Below the pieces are notes generated by a model, which was given only the letters and a program-made list of their open reading frames with translations, was not told where the DNA came from and did no database searches. The position numbers and the translations under genes were made by a program. DNA of 64,000 nt from an uncultured Gemmiger sp. (GTDB lineage: Bacteria > Bacillota > Clostridia > Oscillospirales > Ruminococcaceae): the NCBI GenBank assembly GCA_944386225.1, contig CALXAH010000005.1:86198-150197 (forward strand). Direction: 5' to 3'. Below, piece after piece: positions 43,222-51,736 of the stretch. Within the stretch, counting starts at the first letter, position 1. Every line of letters begins with the position of its first letter.

Positions 43222-43542
43222 TTACGCGATGACCACGGCGGTACCGGATGCGCTGACCATGAGCATTCCGTTATCGCTGCCCAGCACCTCATAGTCCACA
43301 TCCACCGCCACCACGGCGTTGGCGCCCAGCGCGGCAGCCCGCTGCTTCATCTCTTCCAGCGCGGCCTCCCGAGCCTGGATCAGCTCTTCCTCATAGGTGC
43401 CGGAACGACCGCCGAAAAAGTTGCTGAAGCCGGCCATCATGTCCTTGACAAAGTTGACGCCGGCGATGACCTCGCCGAACACAACACCCTTGTATTCCTG
43501 AATGGGATGGCCCTCCACCCCGGGGGTCGTGGTAACGATCAT
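43222..43542 (-). CDS. YbjQ-family protein
   Basis: The ATG at 43542 follows AAGGAGGT and gives 106 residues. The YbjQ/UPF0145 pattern is clear: [20 protein letters not shown], then [21 protein letters not shown] and [16 protein letters not shown]. The family forms pentamers and is annotated as heavy-metal-binding, but its role is unknown. It lies 43 bp after the YitT gene on the same strand and probably shares its promoter. Confidence 0.92.
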   Translation of the reverse strand: MIVTTTPGVEGHPIQEYKGVVFGEVIAGVNFVKDMMAGFSNFFGGRSGTYEEELIQAREAALEEMKQRAAALGANAVVAVDVDYEVLGSDNGMLMVSASGTAVVIA

Positions 43543-43585
43543 ACTTGTACCTCCTTGCGGGTCAATGGTCGGATGCGCGGCCGGT

Positions 43586-44197
43586 TCATTCCCGCACACG
43601 CCGGGGCAGACGCACCCGCTGCACCCAGCCGATCAGCTGCCCGGAGATCAGCACCGTGAGCAGCGAATAGCCGATGCGGCTCAGCGGAATGTAGCTGATC
43701 GACAGCCCCAGTACCAGCAGATCAAACAGCAGGTAGGCCCATTGCAGCGGAACGCCGGTTACCTGGGAGGTAGCCATCGCCAGCGCATCGTCGCCGCTGG
43801 GGGCGCCGCCGGACCGGACCGCCAGGCCCACGCCTATACCCACGAACAGGGCCCCTGCCACCGCCGCCGCAATAGGCATCTCCGCCAGCTGCGGCCAGAG
43901 GGGGTCGAACTGTTCAAACAGGGCGTAGAACACCGAGAATCCGCCGCCTGCCACCGCCGAATACAGGATGAAGCGGCGGCCCAGCAGCCGCCAGCCCAGC
44001 AGATAGCAGGCAAGGTTCATCACCAGGCCGCTGACCGCGGGCGAAAGCCCGAACCAGTACTCCAGCAGCAGGGTGAGGCCCAGCACACCGCCTTCGGTGA
44101 CGCCGGAAAGGGAATGAACATTATACAGGCCGAATGCAAGGATCGCACTGCCAAGCAGGGCGACCGCACAGTTTTTCGGCCTCAGCCGGGTAATCAA
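43586..44197 (-). CDS. YitT-family membrane protein
   Basis: The TTG at 44197 behind GAAAGGATG gives 203 residues. Five or so membrane helices are visible. The YitT pattern includes [31 protein letters not shown] and the [13 protein letters not shown] loop. The usual C-terminal DUF2179 domain is absent, so this is the short form. The function of the family is unknown. The gene shares a palindromic divergent promoter region with the MATE gene. Confidence 0.82.
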   Translation of the reverse strand: MITRLRPKNCAVALLGSAILAFGLYNVHSLSGVTEGGVLGLTLLLEYWFGLSPAVSGLVMNLACYLLGWRLLGRRFILYSAVAGGGFSVFYALFEQFDPLWPQLAEMPIAAAVAGALFVGIGVGLAVRSGGAPSGDDALAMATSQVTGVPLQWAYLLFDLLVLGLSISYIPLSRIGYSLLTVLISGQLIGWVQRVRLPRRVRE

Positions 44198-44221
44198 ACT
44201 AACACATCCTTTCTTACCGAT

Positions 44222-44295
44222 ATTATAGCATATCCCCCGCATACCGGGCAAGCCCCGGCCCGGGGGTTGCCCGGTATGCGAAGGTATGGTATATT
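44222..44295. promoter_or_regulatory. Divergent promoters built on one palindrome (yitT and MATE genes)
   Basis: Perfect 14-bp arms CGCATACCGGGCAA (44238-44251) and TTGCCCGGTATGCG (44267-44280) face each other. The minus-strand promoter uses TTGCCC (44251-44246) and TATAAT (44227-44222), 18 bp apart. The plus-strand promoter uses TTGCCC (44267-44272) and TATATT (44290-44295), 17 bp apart. Both -35 boxes are inside the arms. Confidence 0.72.
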
Positions 44296-44358
44296 TACAT
44301 AATATGCCCGCACCCGGCAGCGGTGCGGAGATCCTACGGCAAAACAGGAGGAATCGCA

Positions 44359-45723
44359 ATGGCACGGCAGGTGGAACTGCTGGAAGGCAGCATACCCGGC
44401 ACCCTTACCCGGCTGGCGGCCCCGATCATGGGCTCACAGCTGATTCAGATGGCCTACAATCTGGTGGATATGCTCTGGATCGGCTGGATCGGCGCCGGGG
44501 CGGTGGCGGCGGTGGGCGCCGCCGGTATGTACGTGTGGCTGGCCAACGGTCTGGTAGTGCTGGCCCGGATGGGCGGCCAGGTGCTGGTGGCCCAGAGCCT
44601 GGGCGCGGGCGACCGTCCCCTGGCCGGGCGCTGCGCGGCGGAAGCCATCCGGCTGGGCGGCACGCTGGCCGCCCTGACCACCCTGGCGGCGGTGGGGCTG
44701 AACGGCCCGCTGATCCGGCTGCTGGGCCTGAACGGGGCGGACGTGATCACCCAGGGCCGCACCTATCTGGTGATCGTGGGCCTGGGGATGGTGTTCACCT
44801 TTCTGAACCCGCTGCTCACCGCCCTGATCACCGCCACCGGCAACAGCCGCACCCCCTTTGCGGCCATGTGCGCCGGTCTGGGCATCAACTTTATCCTGGA
44901 CCCGGCGCTGATCTTCGGCTGGGGGCCGCTGCCCGCCTGGGGTGTGGGCGGCGCGGCCGCAGCCACGGTGCTGGCCCAGGCGGTGGTGTTTGTCTTTCTG
45001 CTGGCCTACGCCCGGAACGATGAGACCCTGTTCCGGTATGTACGCCTGCGGGAAAAGCCCGACCGGCAGCTGCTGGCCCGGCTGTGCCGCATCAGCGCCC
45101 CGGCCACGGTGCAGAACGTGCTGTTTCCGCTGATTGCCATGGTGATCAGCCGGATGGTAGCCGGCTGGGGTGACGACGCAGTGGCCGTGCAGAAGGTGGG
45201 CAGCCAGGTGGAATCCATCAGCTGGATGGTGGCGGACGGCTTTGCCATGGCGCTGAACAGCTTTATCGGCCAGAACTACGGGGCGGGCAACACCCTGCGC
45301 GCCCGGCAGGGCTACCGGGTGGCCATGCGGCTGATGACCCTGTGGGGCCTTTTGTGCACCGGGCTGCTGATCGGGCTGGCCCGGCCGATCTTTTCGCTGT
45401 TCATCCACGAGCCCGCCGTGCAGACGATGGGCCAGAGTTACCTGGTGATCCTGGGCTTTTCCGAACTGTTCATGTGCTGGGAGATCCTGGTGGCCGGGGC
45501 CTTTGCGGGCTTTGGCAGCACCCTGATCCCCAGCCTGGTAAGCACCGTTCTCACCGCCGCCCGCATCCCGCTGGCACTGGCGCTGAGCCGCACCGCCCTG
45601 GGGCTGAACGGCGTGTGGTGGAGCATCTCGCTGAGCAGCGTCGGCAAGGGCATTCTGCTGGTGATTGCCTTTGCCTGGTTCCAGCGGCGTATCCCGGAAC
45701 GGACCCCTTCCGCGGGCACTTGA
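44359..45723 (+). CDS. MATE-family efflux transporter
   Basis: From the ATG at 44359 (behind ACAGGAGG) the protein has 454 residues and about 12 membrane helices in two halves. The first half starts IPGTLTRLAAPIMGSQLIQMAYNLVDMLWIG and the second RISAPATVQNVLFPLIAMVISRM. MATE proteins export cationic drugs or metabolites in exchange for Na+ or H+. The substrate is unknown. It is a single-gene unit divergent from yitT. Confidence 0.92.
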   Translation: MARQVELLEGSIPGTLTRLAAPIMGSQLIQMAYNLVDMLWIGWIGAGAVAAVGAAGMYVWLANGLVVLARMGGQVLVAQSLGAGDRPLAGRCAAEAIRLGGTLAALTTLAAVGLNGPLIRLLGLNGADVITQGRTYLVIVGLGMVFTFLNPLLTALITATGNSRTPFAAMCAGLGINFILDPALIFGWGPLPAWGVGGAAAATVLAQAVVFVFLLAYARNDETLFRYVRLREKPDRQLLARLCRISAPATVQNVLFPLIAMVISRMVAGWGDDAVAVQKVGSQVESISWMVADGFAMALNSFIGQNYGAGNTLRARQGYRVAMRLMTLWGLLCTGLLIGLARPIFSLFIHEPAVQTMGQSYLVILGFSELFMCWEILVAGAFAGFGSTLIPSLVSTVLTAARIPLALALSRTALGLNGVWWSISLSSVGKGILLVIAFAWFQRRIPERTPSAGT

Positions 45724-45743
45724 ACGATTTAGAGAAAAAAAGT

Positions 45744-45772
45744 TTGCTATTACGGAAGAAATCCGCTACAAT
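45744..45772 (+). promoter_or_regulatory. Promoter of the putP-like gene
   Basis: TTGCTA (45744-45749) and TACAAT (45767-45772) are 17 bp apart. Confidence 0.7.
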
Positions 45773-45825
45773 AGGCCATATACGGTTCGCACGGTAAAAA
45801 GTCGCGCGCAATGGAGGGATTTGTA

Positions 45826-47394
45826 GTGGATGGGAACACGTTAAAAACCTTGATCGCCATGTGCTGCTACATGGCCTGCGTGGTGGGCATCGGGCTGTTT
45901 TTTGCCCGCCGTGCCAACCAGAGCACCGAGAACTATTTTCTCGGCGGACGCAGCCTGGGGCCCTGGATCGCGGCCATGAGCGCCGAGGCTTCGGACATGA
46001 GCGGCTGGCTGCTGATGGGGCTGCCCGGCGTGGCCTACTGGTACGGCGTGTCCGACGCGGCCTGGACCGCCATCGGCCTGGCGGTGGGCACCTACCTGAA
46101 CTGGCTGCTGGTGGCCCGGCGGCTGCGCTGTTACTCGGTGGTGGCGGGTGACGCCATCACCATTCCGGAGTTCTTCTCCGCCCGCTTCAAGGAGAAGAAA
46201 AAGGTGCTGCTGACCATCTCGGCGGTGTTTATCCTGGTGTTCTTCACGGTGTACGCGGCCAGCTGCTTTGTGACCTGCGGCAAGCTGTTCAGCACCCTGT
46301 TCGGCTTCTCCTACCAGAGCATGATGATCGCCGGGGCGGTGTTTGTGATCTTCTATACCGTGGTGGGCGGCTTTCTGGCAGAAAGCGCCTCCGACTTCAT
46401 GCAGGCTGTGGTGATGATCCTGGCGCTGGCCCTGATCCTGGGCACCGGCGCCGCCGCGGCCGGCGGGCTGGACGCGGTGCTGCAGAATGTATCCGCCATT
46501 CCGGGTTTCCTGGATTTCTTCGGCATTGCCCAGCCGGTGGTGACCGACGGCGTACAGCAGGTGGCAAACGGTGTGCCCCAGTTCGGTGAGGCGGGTTCCT
46601 ACGGGCTGCTTACCGTTCTGAGCACCCTGTCCTGGGGGCTTGGCTACTTCGGCGTGCCCCAGGTTCTGCTGCGATTCATGGCCATCCGCAAAACCAGCGA
46701 ACTGACCAAGTCCCGCCGGATCGCCACCATCTGGTGCGTGATCAGCCTGGGCTGCGCGGTGCTGATCGGTCTGGTGGGCCGTACCCTGTACCCCACCGCC
46801 CTGCTCACCGCCAGCGATGCGGAAAATGTCTTTATTGTGCTGAGCACCAACCTGCTGCCCCCGCTGCTGGCGGGCGTGGTGATGGCCGGTATCCTGGCCG
46901 CCACCATTTCTTCCTCCGACTCCTACCTGCTGATCGCGGCGTCGGCCTTTGCCAAGAATATCTACCAGGGTGTGCTGAAAAAGGACGCCAGCGACAAAAA
47001 GGTACTGTGGGTCAGCCGCATCATGCTGCTGGTGATCTCGGCCGTGGGCATGGTGATCGCGCTGGATGAGAACAGCGTGATCTTTACCCTGGTGGCCTTT
47101 GCCTGGGCGGGCTTTGGCGCTACCTTCGGGCCGATCATGCTCACCAGCCTGTTCTGGAAGCGCACCACCTGGGCGGGCGCGATCGCCGGTATGGTGACCG
47201 GCGCAGCCGGTGTGTTTGTGTGGAAGCTGGCCATCAAGCCTTTGGGCGGTATCTTCGGCATCTACGAACTGCTGCCGGCCTTCCTGCTGAGCCTGGTGGT
47301 GATTGTGGTGGTCTCCCTGCTGGACAAGGAGCCCCCCGCCGACGTGCTGGCCGAGTTCAAGCTGGCCCGGGAAAACGCCCGCAACAACATCTGA
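45826..47394 (+). CDS. putP: Sodium/proline symporter (PutP-type, SSS family)
   Basis: I chose the GTG at 45826 because GGAGGG is spaced well before it; an ATG 15 bp earlier overlaps that site. The 522-residue protein has about 13 membrane helices. SSS motifs are present: ENYFLGGRSLGPWIAAMSAEASDMSGWLLMGLPG in the N-terminal third and AGILAATISSSDSYLLIAASAFAKN later. The second holds the Na+ site serines. PutP imports proline with Na+. It is a single-gene unit. Confidence 0.92.
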   Translation: MDGNTLKTLIAMCCYMACVVGIGLFFARRANQSTENYFLGGRSLGPWIAAMSAEASDMSGWLLMGLPGVAYWYGVSDAAWTAIGLAVGTYLNWLLVARRLRCYSVVAGDAITIPEFFSARFKEKKKVLLTISAVFILVFFTVYAASCFVTCGKLFSTLFGFSYQSMMIAGAVFVIFYTVVGGFLAESASDFMQAVVMILALALILGTGAAAAGGLDAVLQNVSAIPGFLDFFGIAQPVVTDGVQQVANGVPQFGEAGSYGLLTVLSTLSWGLGYFGVPQVLLRFMAIRKTSELTKSRRIATIWCVISLGCAVLIGLVGRTLYPTALLTASDAENVFIVLSTNLLPPLLAGVVMAGILAATISSSDSYLLIAASAFAKNIYQGVLKKDASDKKVLWVSRIMLLVISAVGMVIALDENSVIFTLVAFAWAGFGATFGPIMLTSLFWKRTTWAGAIAGMVTGAAGVFVWKLAIKPLGGIFGIYELLPAFLLSLVVIVVVSLLDKEPPADVLAEFKLARENARNNI

Positions 47395-47402
47395 GTACAT
47401 AG

Positions 47403-47439
47403 AAAAACGGTCTGGCGCCGCGCGGCGTCAGACCGTTTT
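47403..47439. terminator. Bidirectional terminator after putP
   Basis: The arms AAAACGGTCTG-CGCC and GGCG-CAGACCGTTTT pair with one mismatch, with T-runs on both sides. Confidence 0.82.
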
Positions 47440-47452
47440 CTTATACATGTTT

Positions 47453-47995
47453 TTACCAGGCCAGGCTGTCCAGCGCTTCGCCGGTGAGCCGCCGGGTGGT
47501 GAACACCCCGTTTTCAAAGGTCATATAGCTGTGGGTGCCGTCCTTCGGGATGGACACGCTGCCCGGGTTCAGGATCAGGATATCCCCTTTGCGTTCCAGG
47601 TGCTTGACATGCACATGACCGAAGGCAAAGGCGCTGCCCGCCGCCAGCGGGGGCAGATGATCCGGGTCAAAGTGGTGGCCATGGGTGGCAAACAGAACTC
47701 GCCCGTCCGGGAACAGGATATTGGCATAGTCCGCCATCACGGGGAACTCCAGCACCATCTGGTCCACCTCCGCCTCGCAGTTGCCCCGTACGGCGGTGAT
47801 CCGGTCTTTCAGGCTGTTCAGCAGGGGGATCACCTGTTTGGGGGCGTATTCCTCGGGCAGGTCGTTGCGGGGGCCGTGGTAGAGCAGATCCCCCAGCAGC
47901 AGGATCCTGTCGGGGGCAAACTCCTCGATCCGGGCCATCAGCTGCCGGCAGCAGGCAGCCGAGCCGTGAATATCCGACGCGATCAGCAGTTTCAT
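47453..47995 (-). CDS. yfcE: YfcE/MJ0936-family metallophosphodiesterase
   Basis: The 180-residue protein has the calcineurin-like ligands in order: SDIHGS, GDLLYHG, GNCEAE, THGHHFDP and GHVHVKH. The gene is coupled to the upstream fusion enzyme by an ATGA overlap. The family cleaves phosphodiesters such as 2',3'-cAMP or bis-pNPP in vitro; the natural substrate is unknown. Confidence 0.92.
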   Translation of the reverse strand: MKLLIASDIHGSAACCRQLMARIEEFAPDRILLLGDLLYHGPRNDLPEEYAPKQVIPLLNSLKDRITAVRGNCEAEVDQMVLEFPVMADYANILFPDGRVLFATHGHHFDPDHLPPLAAGSAFAFGHVHVKHLERKGDILILNPGSVSIPKDGTHSYMTFENGVFTTRRLTGEALDSLAW

Positions 47996-49632
47996 GCGTT
48001 CTCCTCCTGGCTGTAGCGGGCCACAATGGCCTTCATCTCATCAAAGTGCTGTTCCATCTCGTCCACCAGGCGGAACTGGGTGCGGGCCCGCACCAGGTTG
48101 TGGGTGGGATACTGGGTTTTGAAATACTCATCCCCGCGCAGGTAGTCGGTCAGAAAACGGATGCCGCATTCCAGCGTCAGCAGCCGCGCGCCCCAGGGCA
48201 GATAGGCCTTTTCGGTATCGGTCAGCACCGGGCCGGCGGTTTCCAGATAGCCCTTGGTGTACAGCTCGAACAGATTCAGGTCAAAATGCACCTTGGTCAG
48301 ATCCTTTTCATCCTCCGCGCCGGTGGACGCGCCGAACCGGATCGAATCGCCGAAATCGCTCAGCGCCAGGCCGGGCATGATGGTGTCCAGATCGATGATG
48401 CACAGGCCCTTGCCGGTCTTTTCATCAAACAGGATATTGTTCAGCTTGGTGTCGTTGTGGGTCACCCGCAGCGGCAGCTTTCCCTGGCGCAGCAGCTCCA
48501 TCAGCACGCTGCAGTCCGCCTTGCGGGCCATCACAAACTGGATCTCCTTTTTGCAGGTGCGGGCCCGGTTTTTCACATCCCGGCGCACCGCCTGTTCAAA
48601 ATCCGCCAGGCGGCTCTCGGTGTTGTGGAAGTTGGGGATGGTCTCGTACAGGGTATCGGCGGGATAGCCGCCCAGCTGGCAGAGGAAGTGGCCGAAGCTG
48701 CGGGCGGACTGGTAAAACTGCTCCGGATCCTCCACGCTCTGGTAACAGACCGAATCCGGGATAAAGTTGTAGCAGCGCCAGGGCTGGCCCTTGCCGTCCT
48801 CAAAATAGGGTTCGCCGGATTTGGTCTTGATGTAGCTCAGGGTCTCCCGGTCCGGGTCGCCGCCCGCCTCGCGGATCTGGCGGCGCAGGTACTCGGTCAC
48901 GCCGAAGATGTTCTCCATGACCTGCCGGGGCTGCTTGAACACGTTGGTATTCACCCGCTGCAGCACATAGGCCAGCACGTCGCCGCCCTGGCCGTCCGGC
49001 ATATACACCGCGTAGGTCTCGTTGATGTGCCCGGCGCCGAAGGGCCGCACATAGCTGCACTGGTTGCCGAAACCGAAGGCATAGAGCGCATCCTCCAGTT
49101 CCAGGCTGTCCACCCCGTCGATCCTGCGGCGGGTGGAGAAGATCACCTGCCCCGCCTCCACCTTGACCAGCGGTTCAATGGTGCAGTTGGCCTTGACCAC
49201 GCTGCCCAGGCAGATATGGGCCCCGGCCCCTACCCGGCTGTCGTGATCCACGATGGCGCCCGCGTTGATCAGGCAGCCTTTTTCGATCACGGTGTGGGTG
49301 TTCACCACCGCCCGCTGCATCACAAAGCAGCCGGGTTCCAGCACCGCCGAGGGGCTGACCACCGCGCTGGGGTGCACCAGCGCCGGCACGTCGAAGCCCG
49401 CCGCCAGCAGCTTGTCCACCCAGTGCAGACGCATCTTGTTATTGCCGAACGCGGCCACCGCCTGGGAATACTCCGGCAGGCAGGCCTCGTAATCCACGCA
49501 TTTGCCGATCACCCGGCTGTCCTTGGACGCATCGTCCAGAAAGGCGATTTTTTCATACCGACCGGTAAGCTGCGCGGTCTCGGCCACCATCTGGCCAAAG
49601 CCGCCCGCCCCCAGGATCAGAAGATTGGACAT
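47992..49632 (-). CDS. Fusion of a NeuD/PglD-like acyltransferase and a NahK-like sugar kinase
   Basis: From the ATG at 49632 (behind GGGAGGG) the protein has 546 residues. Residues 1-70 form a Rossmann-like sugar-binding part (NLLILGAGGFGQMVAETAQL). Residues 80-185 are left-handed beta-helix repeats with the PglD/NeuD histidine in AIVDHDSRVG. From about 195 on comes an aminoglycoside-phosphotransferase fold of the NahK type: RPFGAGHINETYAVY, LQRVNTNVFKQPRQVMENI, catalytic VTHNDTKLNNILFD and metal site IIDLDTIMPG. It probably acetylates and phosphorylates an amino sugar. It is co-transcribed with yfcE. Confidence 0.85.
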   Translation of the reverse strand: MSNLLILGAGGFGQMVAETAQLTGRYEKIAFLDDASKDSRVIGKCVDYEACLPEYSQAVAAFGNNKMRLHWVDKLLAAGFDVPALVHPSAVVSPSAVLEPGCFVMQRAVVNTHTVIEKGCLINAGAIVDHDSRVGAGAHICLGSVVKANCTIEPLVKVEAGQVIFSTRRRIDGVDSLELEDALYAFGFGNQCSYVRPFGAGHINETYAVYMPDGQGGDVLAYVLQRVNTNVFKQPRQVMENIFGVTEYLRRQIREAGGDPDRETLSYIKTKSGEPYFEDGKGQPWRCYNFIPDSVCYQSVEDPEQFYQSARSFGHFLCQLGGYPADTLYETIPNFHNTESRLADFEQAVRRDVKNRARTCKKEIQFVMARKADCSVLMELLRQGKLPLRVTHNDTKLNNILFDEKTGKGLCIIDLDTIMPGLALSDFGDSIRFGASTGAEDEKDLTKVHFDLNLFELYTKGYLETAGPVLTDTEKAYLPWGARLLTLECGIRFLTDYLRGDEYFKTQYPTHNLVRARTQFRLVDEMEQHFDEMKAIVARYSQEENA

Positions 49633-49690
49633 GAAGATGCCCTCCCTGTAAAAAATGTGCCGCCCCGCGCGGGGGCGGCCTTGTGGTATC

Positions 49691-49719
49691 AGTGTAGCAT
49701 AAATCCGCCCGGCGGGCAA
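49691..49719 (-). promoter_or_regulatory. Promoter of the fusion enzyme-yfcE unit
   Basis: On the minus strand TTGCCC (49719-49714) and TACACT (49696-49691) are 17 bp apart. The leader carries a GCCGCCCC hairpin. Confidence 0.68.
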
Positions 49720-49770
49720 GGCGAACTGCCCGGTTGCGGATGGTATGGCCGGTTTCGGAGCAGGCTGTGC

Positions 49771-49805
49771 AAAAAAGGGCCGCGTCCCGGAAAGGGACAC
49801 GACCC
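49771..49805 (-). terminator. Terminator of the MarR-ABC exporter unit
   Basis: The arms GGGTCGTGTCCC and GGGACGCGGCCC pair with two wobble or mismatch positions; TTTTTT follows on the minus strand. Confidence 0.75.
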
Positions 49806-49819
49806 TGGGTATACTGTGA

Positions 49820-51736
49820 TTATTCCAGTTCAAACGCGCCGGTGTACAGCTGATAGTATTTGCCTTTTTCGGCAATCAGCTTGTCGTGGCTGCCGCGCTC
49901 GATGATGCGGCCGTGCTCCAGCACCATGATCACGTCCGAGTTCTGCACGGTGGACAGCCGGTGCGCGATGACAAACACGGTGCGGCCGTACATCAGCGCA
50001 TCCATACCGGCCTGCACAATGGCCTCGGTGCGGGTGTCGATGGAGGAGGTGGCCTCGTCCAGGATCATGACCGGCGGATCGGCCACCGCCGCCCGGGCGA
50101 TGCTGAGCAGCTGCCGCTGCCCCTGGGACAGGCCGCTGCCGTCCCCTTCCAGCACCGTCTGGTAGCCGCCCGGCAGCATGCGGATGAAGCTGTCGGCGTT
50201 GGCCAGTCTGGCGGCGGCGATGCATTCCTCATCGGTGGCATCCAGACGGCCGTACCGGATGTTCTCCATGACGGTGCCGGTAAACAGGTTCACGTCCTGC
50301 AGCACCACGCCCAGGGAGCGGCGCAGGTCGGCTTTTTTGATCTTGTTGATGTTGATGCCGTCGTAGCGGATCTTGCCGTCCGCAATGTCATAGAACCGGT
50401 TGATCAGGTTGGTGATGGTGGTCTTGCCCGCGCCGGTGGCGCCCACAAAGGCCAGCTTCTGGCCCGGCTCCGCATACATGCAGATGTCGTGCAGGATGGG
50501 CTTGTCGGGGGTATAGGCGAAGTCCACATGGTCGAACACCACGTTGCCCTGCAGCTTGGTGTAGGTCAGGGTGCCGTCGTGATGGGGATGTTTCCAGGCC
50601 CACATGCCGGTGGATTCCTCGGTCTCTTCCAGCTCACCGTCCTTGTTGTAGCGGGCGTTGACCAGGGTCACATAACCGTGGTCTTCCTCGCTGGGCTCAT
50701 CCATCAGCTCGAAGATACGGGACGCGCCCGCCAGCGCCATGATCACGTTGTTGAACTGCTGGCTGACCTGGGCAATCGGGTTGACGAAGCTGCGGGACAT
50801 GGTCAGGAAGGAGGCGATGGTTCCCAGGGTCAGGGTGCTGACACCGGCCAGGCCGATGTTGCCCACCCCGATGATGGCCATGGCGCCGCCGACCACCGCC
50901 AGCAGCACATACAGCACATAGCCCAGGCTGGCCACCACCGGCATGATGATGTTGCCCATCATGTTGGCGTTGGTGGACGCCTCGCACAGGCGGTCGTTGT
51001 GGAAGTCAAAGGCGTCCCGGGCTTTCTGCTCATGGCAGAACACCTTGACCACCTTCTGGCCGTTGATCATTTCCTCGATATAGCCGTTCACCTCGCCCAG
51101 GGTCTGCTGCTGCTGCACGAAGAAGCGGCCGCTGTGGCCGGCGATATACCGCACCACCCACAGCAGGAACACCGCGAACAGCACCACAAACAGGGTCAGG
51201 GGCACGCTCAGGTAGAGCATCGAGAAGAACACCGCCACGATCGTCACGCAGCTGGAGAACAGCTGGGGCATACTCTGGCTGATCATCTGGCGCAGGGTGT
51301 CGGTATCGTTGGTGTAGTAGCTCATCACATCGCCGTGGGTGTGGGTGTCGAAATAGGCGATGGGCAGGGTCTGCATATGGTTGAACATCTCGTCACGGAT
51401 GCGCTTCAGGGTGCCCTGGGCCACCACCGCCATCAGACGGTTGTAGAACAGGGTGCAGAGCACGCCTGCCGCATAGACGCAGGCCATGGTGGTAATGGCC
51501 TTGGCCAGGCCGGTGAATACGGGGTTGCTTTCCAGCAGCAGAGGGGCGATGTAGTCGTCGATCAGCTGCTGCAGGAACAGGGCCGAAGCCGCGTTGGCAA
51601 AAGCGCTGACCAGGATGCAGATGACCACCAGCACCAGCTGTACCCGGTACTGGGACATATAGCCCAGCAGACGGCGGATGGTGCCGGGCTTGAAGCGCAT
51701 CAGGGGCGCCTCGGGCTTATTGCCGGATTCACGCAT
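49820..51736 (-). CDS. ABC exporter half-transporter, catalytic-site subunit
   Basis: From the ATG at 51736 the protein has 638 residues. Six membrane helices (about 20-330) precede a 50-residue insertion with a tryptophan- and histidine-rich patch (MWAWKHPHHDG). The ATPase domain follows with Walker A GATGAGKTT, signature GLSQGQRQLLS, Walker B MILDEATSSID with the catalytic Glu, and AHRLST with the switch His. It is the fully equipped half of a heterodimeric exporter (BmrCD/LmrCD type). It overlaps its partner by 8 bp. Confidence 0.92.
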   Translation of the reverse strand: MRESGNKPEAPLMRFKPGTIRRLLGYMSQYRVQLVLVVICILVSAFANAASALFLQQLIDDYIAPLLLESNPVFTGLAKAITTMACVYAAGVLCTLFYNRLMAVVAQGTLKRIRDEMFNHMQTLPIAYFDTHTHGDVMSYYTNDTDTLRQMISQSMPQLFSSCVTIVAVFFSMLYLSVPLTLFVVLFAVFLLWVVRYIAGHSGRFFVQQQQTLGEVNGYIEEMINGQKVVKVFCHEQKARDAFDFHNDRLCEASTNANMMGNIIMPVVASLGYVLYVLLAVVGGAMAIIGVGNIGLAGVSTLTLGTIASFLTMSRSFVNPIAQVSQQFNNVIMALAGASRIFELMDEPSEEDHGYVTLVNARYNKDGELEETEESTGMWAWKHPHHDGTLTYTKLQGNVVFDHVDFAYTPDKPILHDICMYAEPGQKLAFVGATGAGKTTITNLINRFYDIADGKIRYDGININKIKKADLRRSLGVVLQDVNLFTGTVMENIRYGRLDATDEECIAAARLANADSFIRMLPGGYQTVLEGDGSGLSQGQRQLLSIARAAVADPPVMILDEATSSIDTRTEAIVQAGMDALMYGRTVFVIAHRLSTVQNSDVIMVLEHGRIIERGSHDKLIAEKGKYYQLYTGAFELE

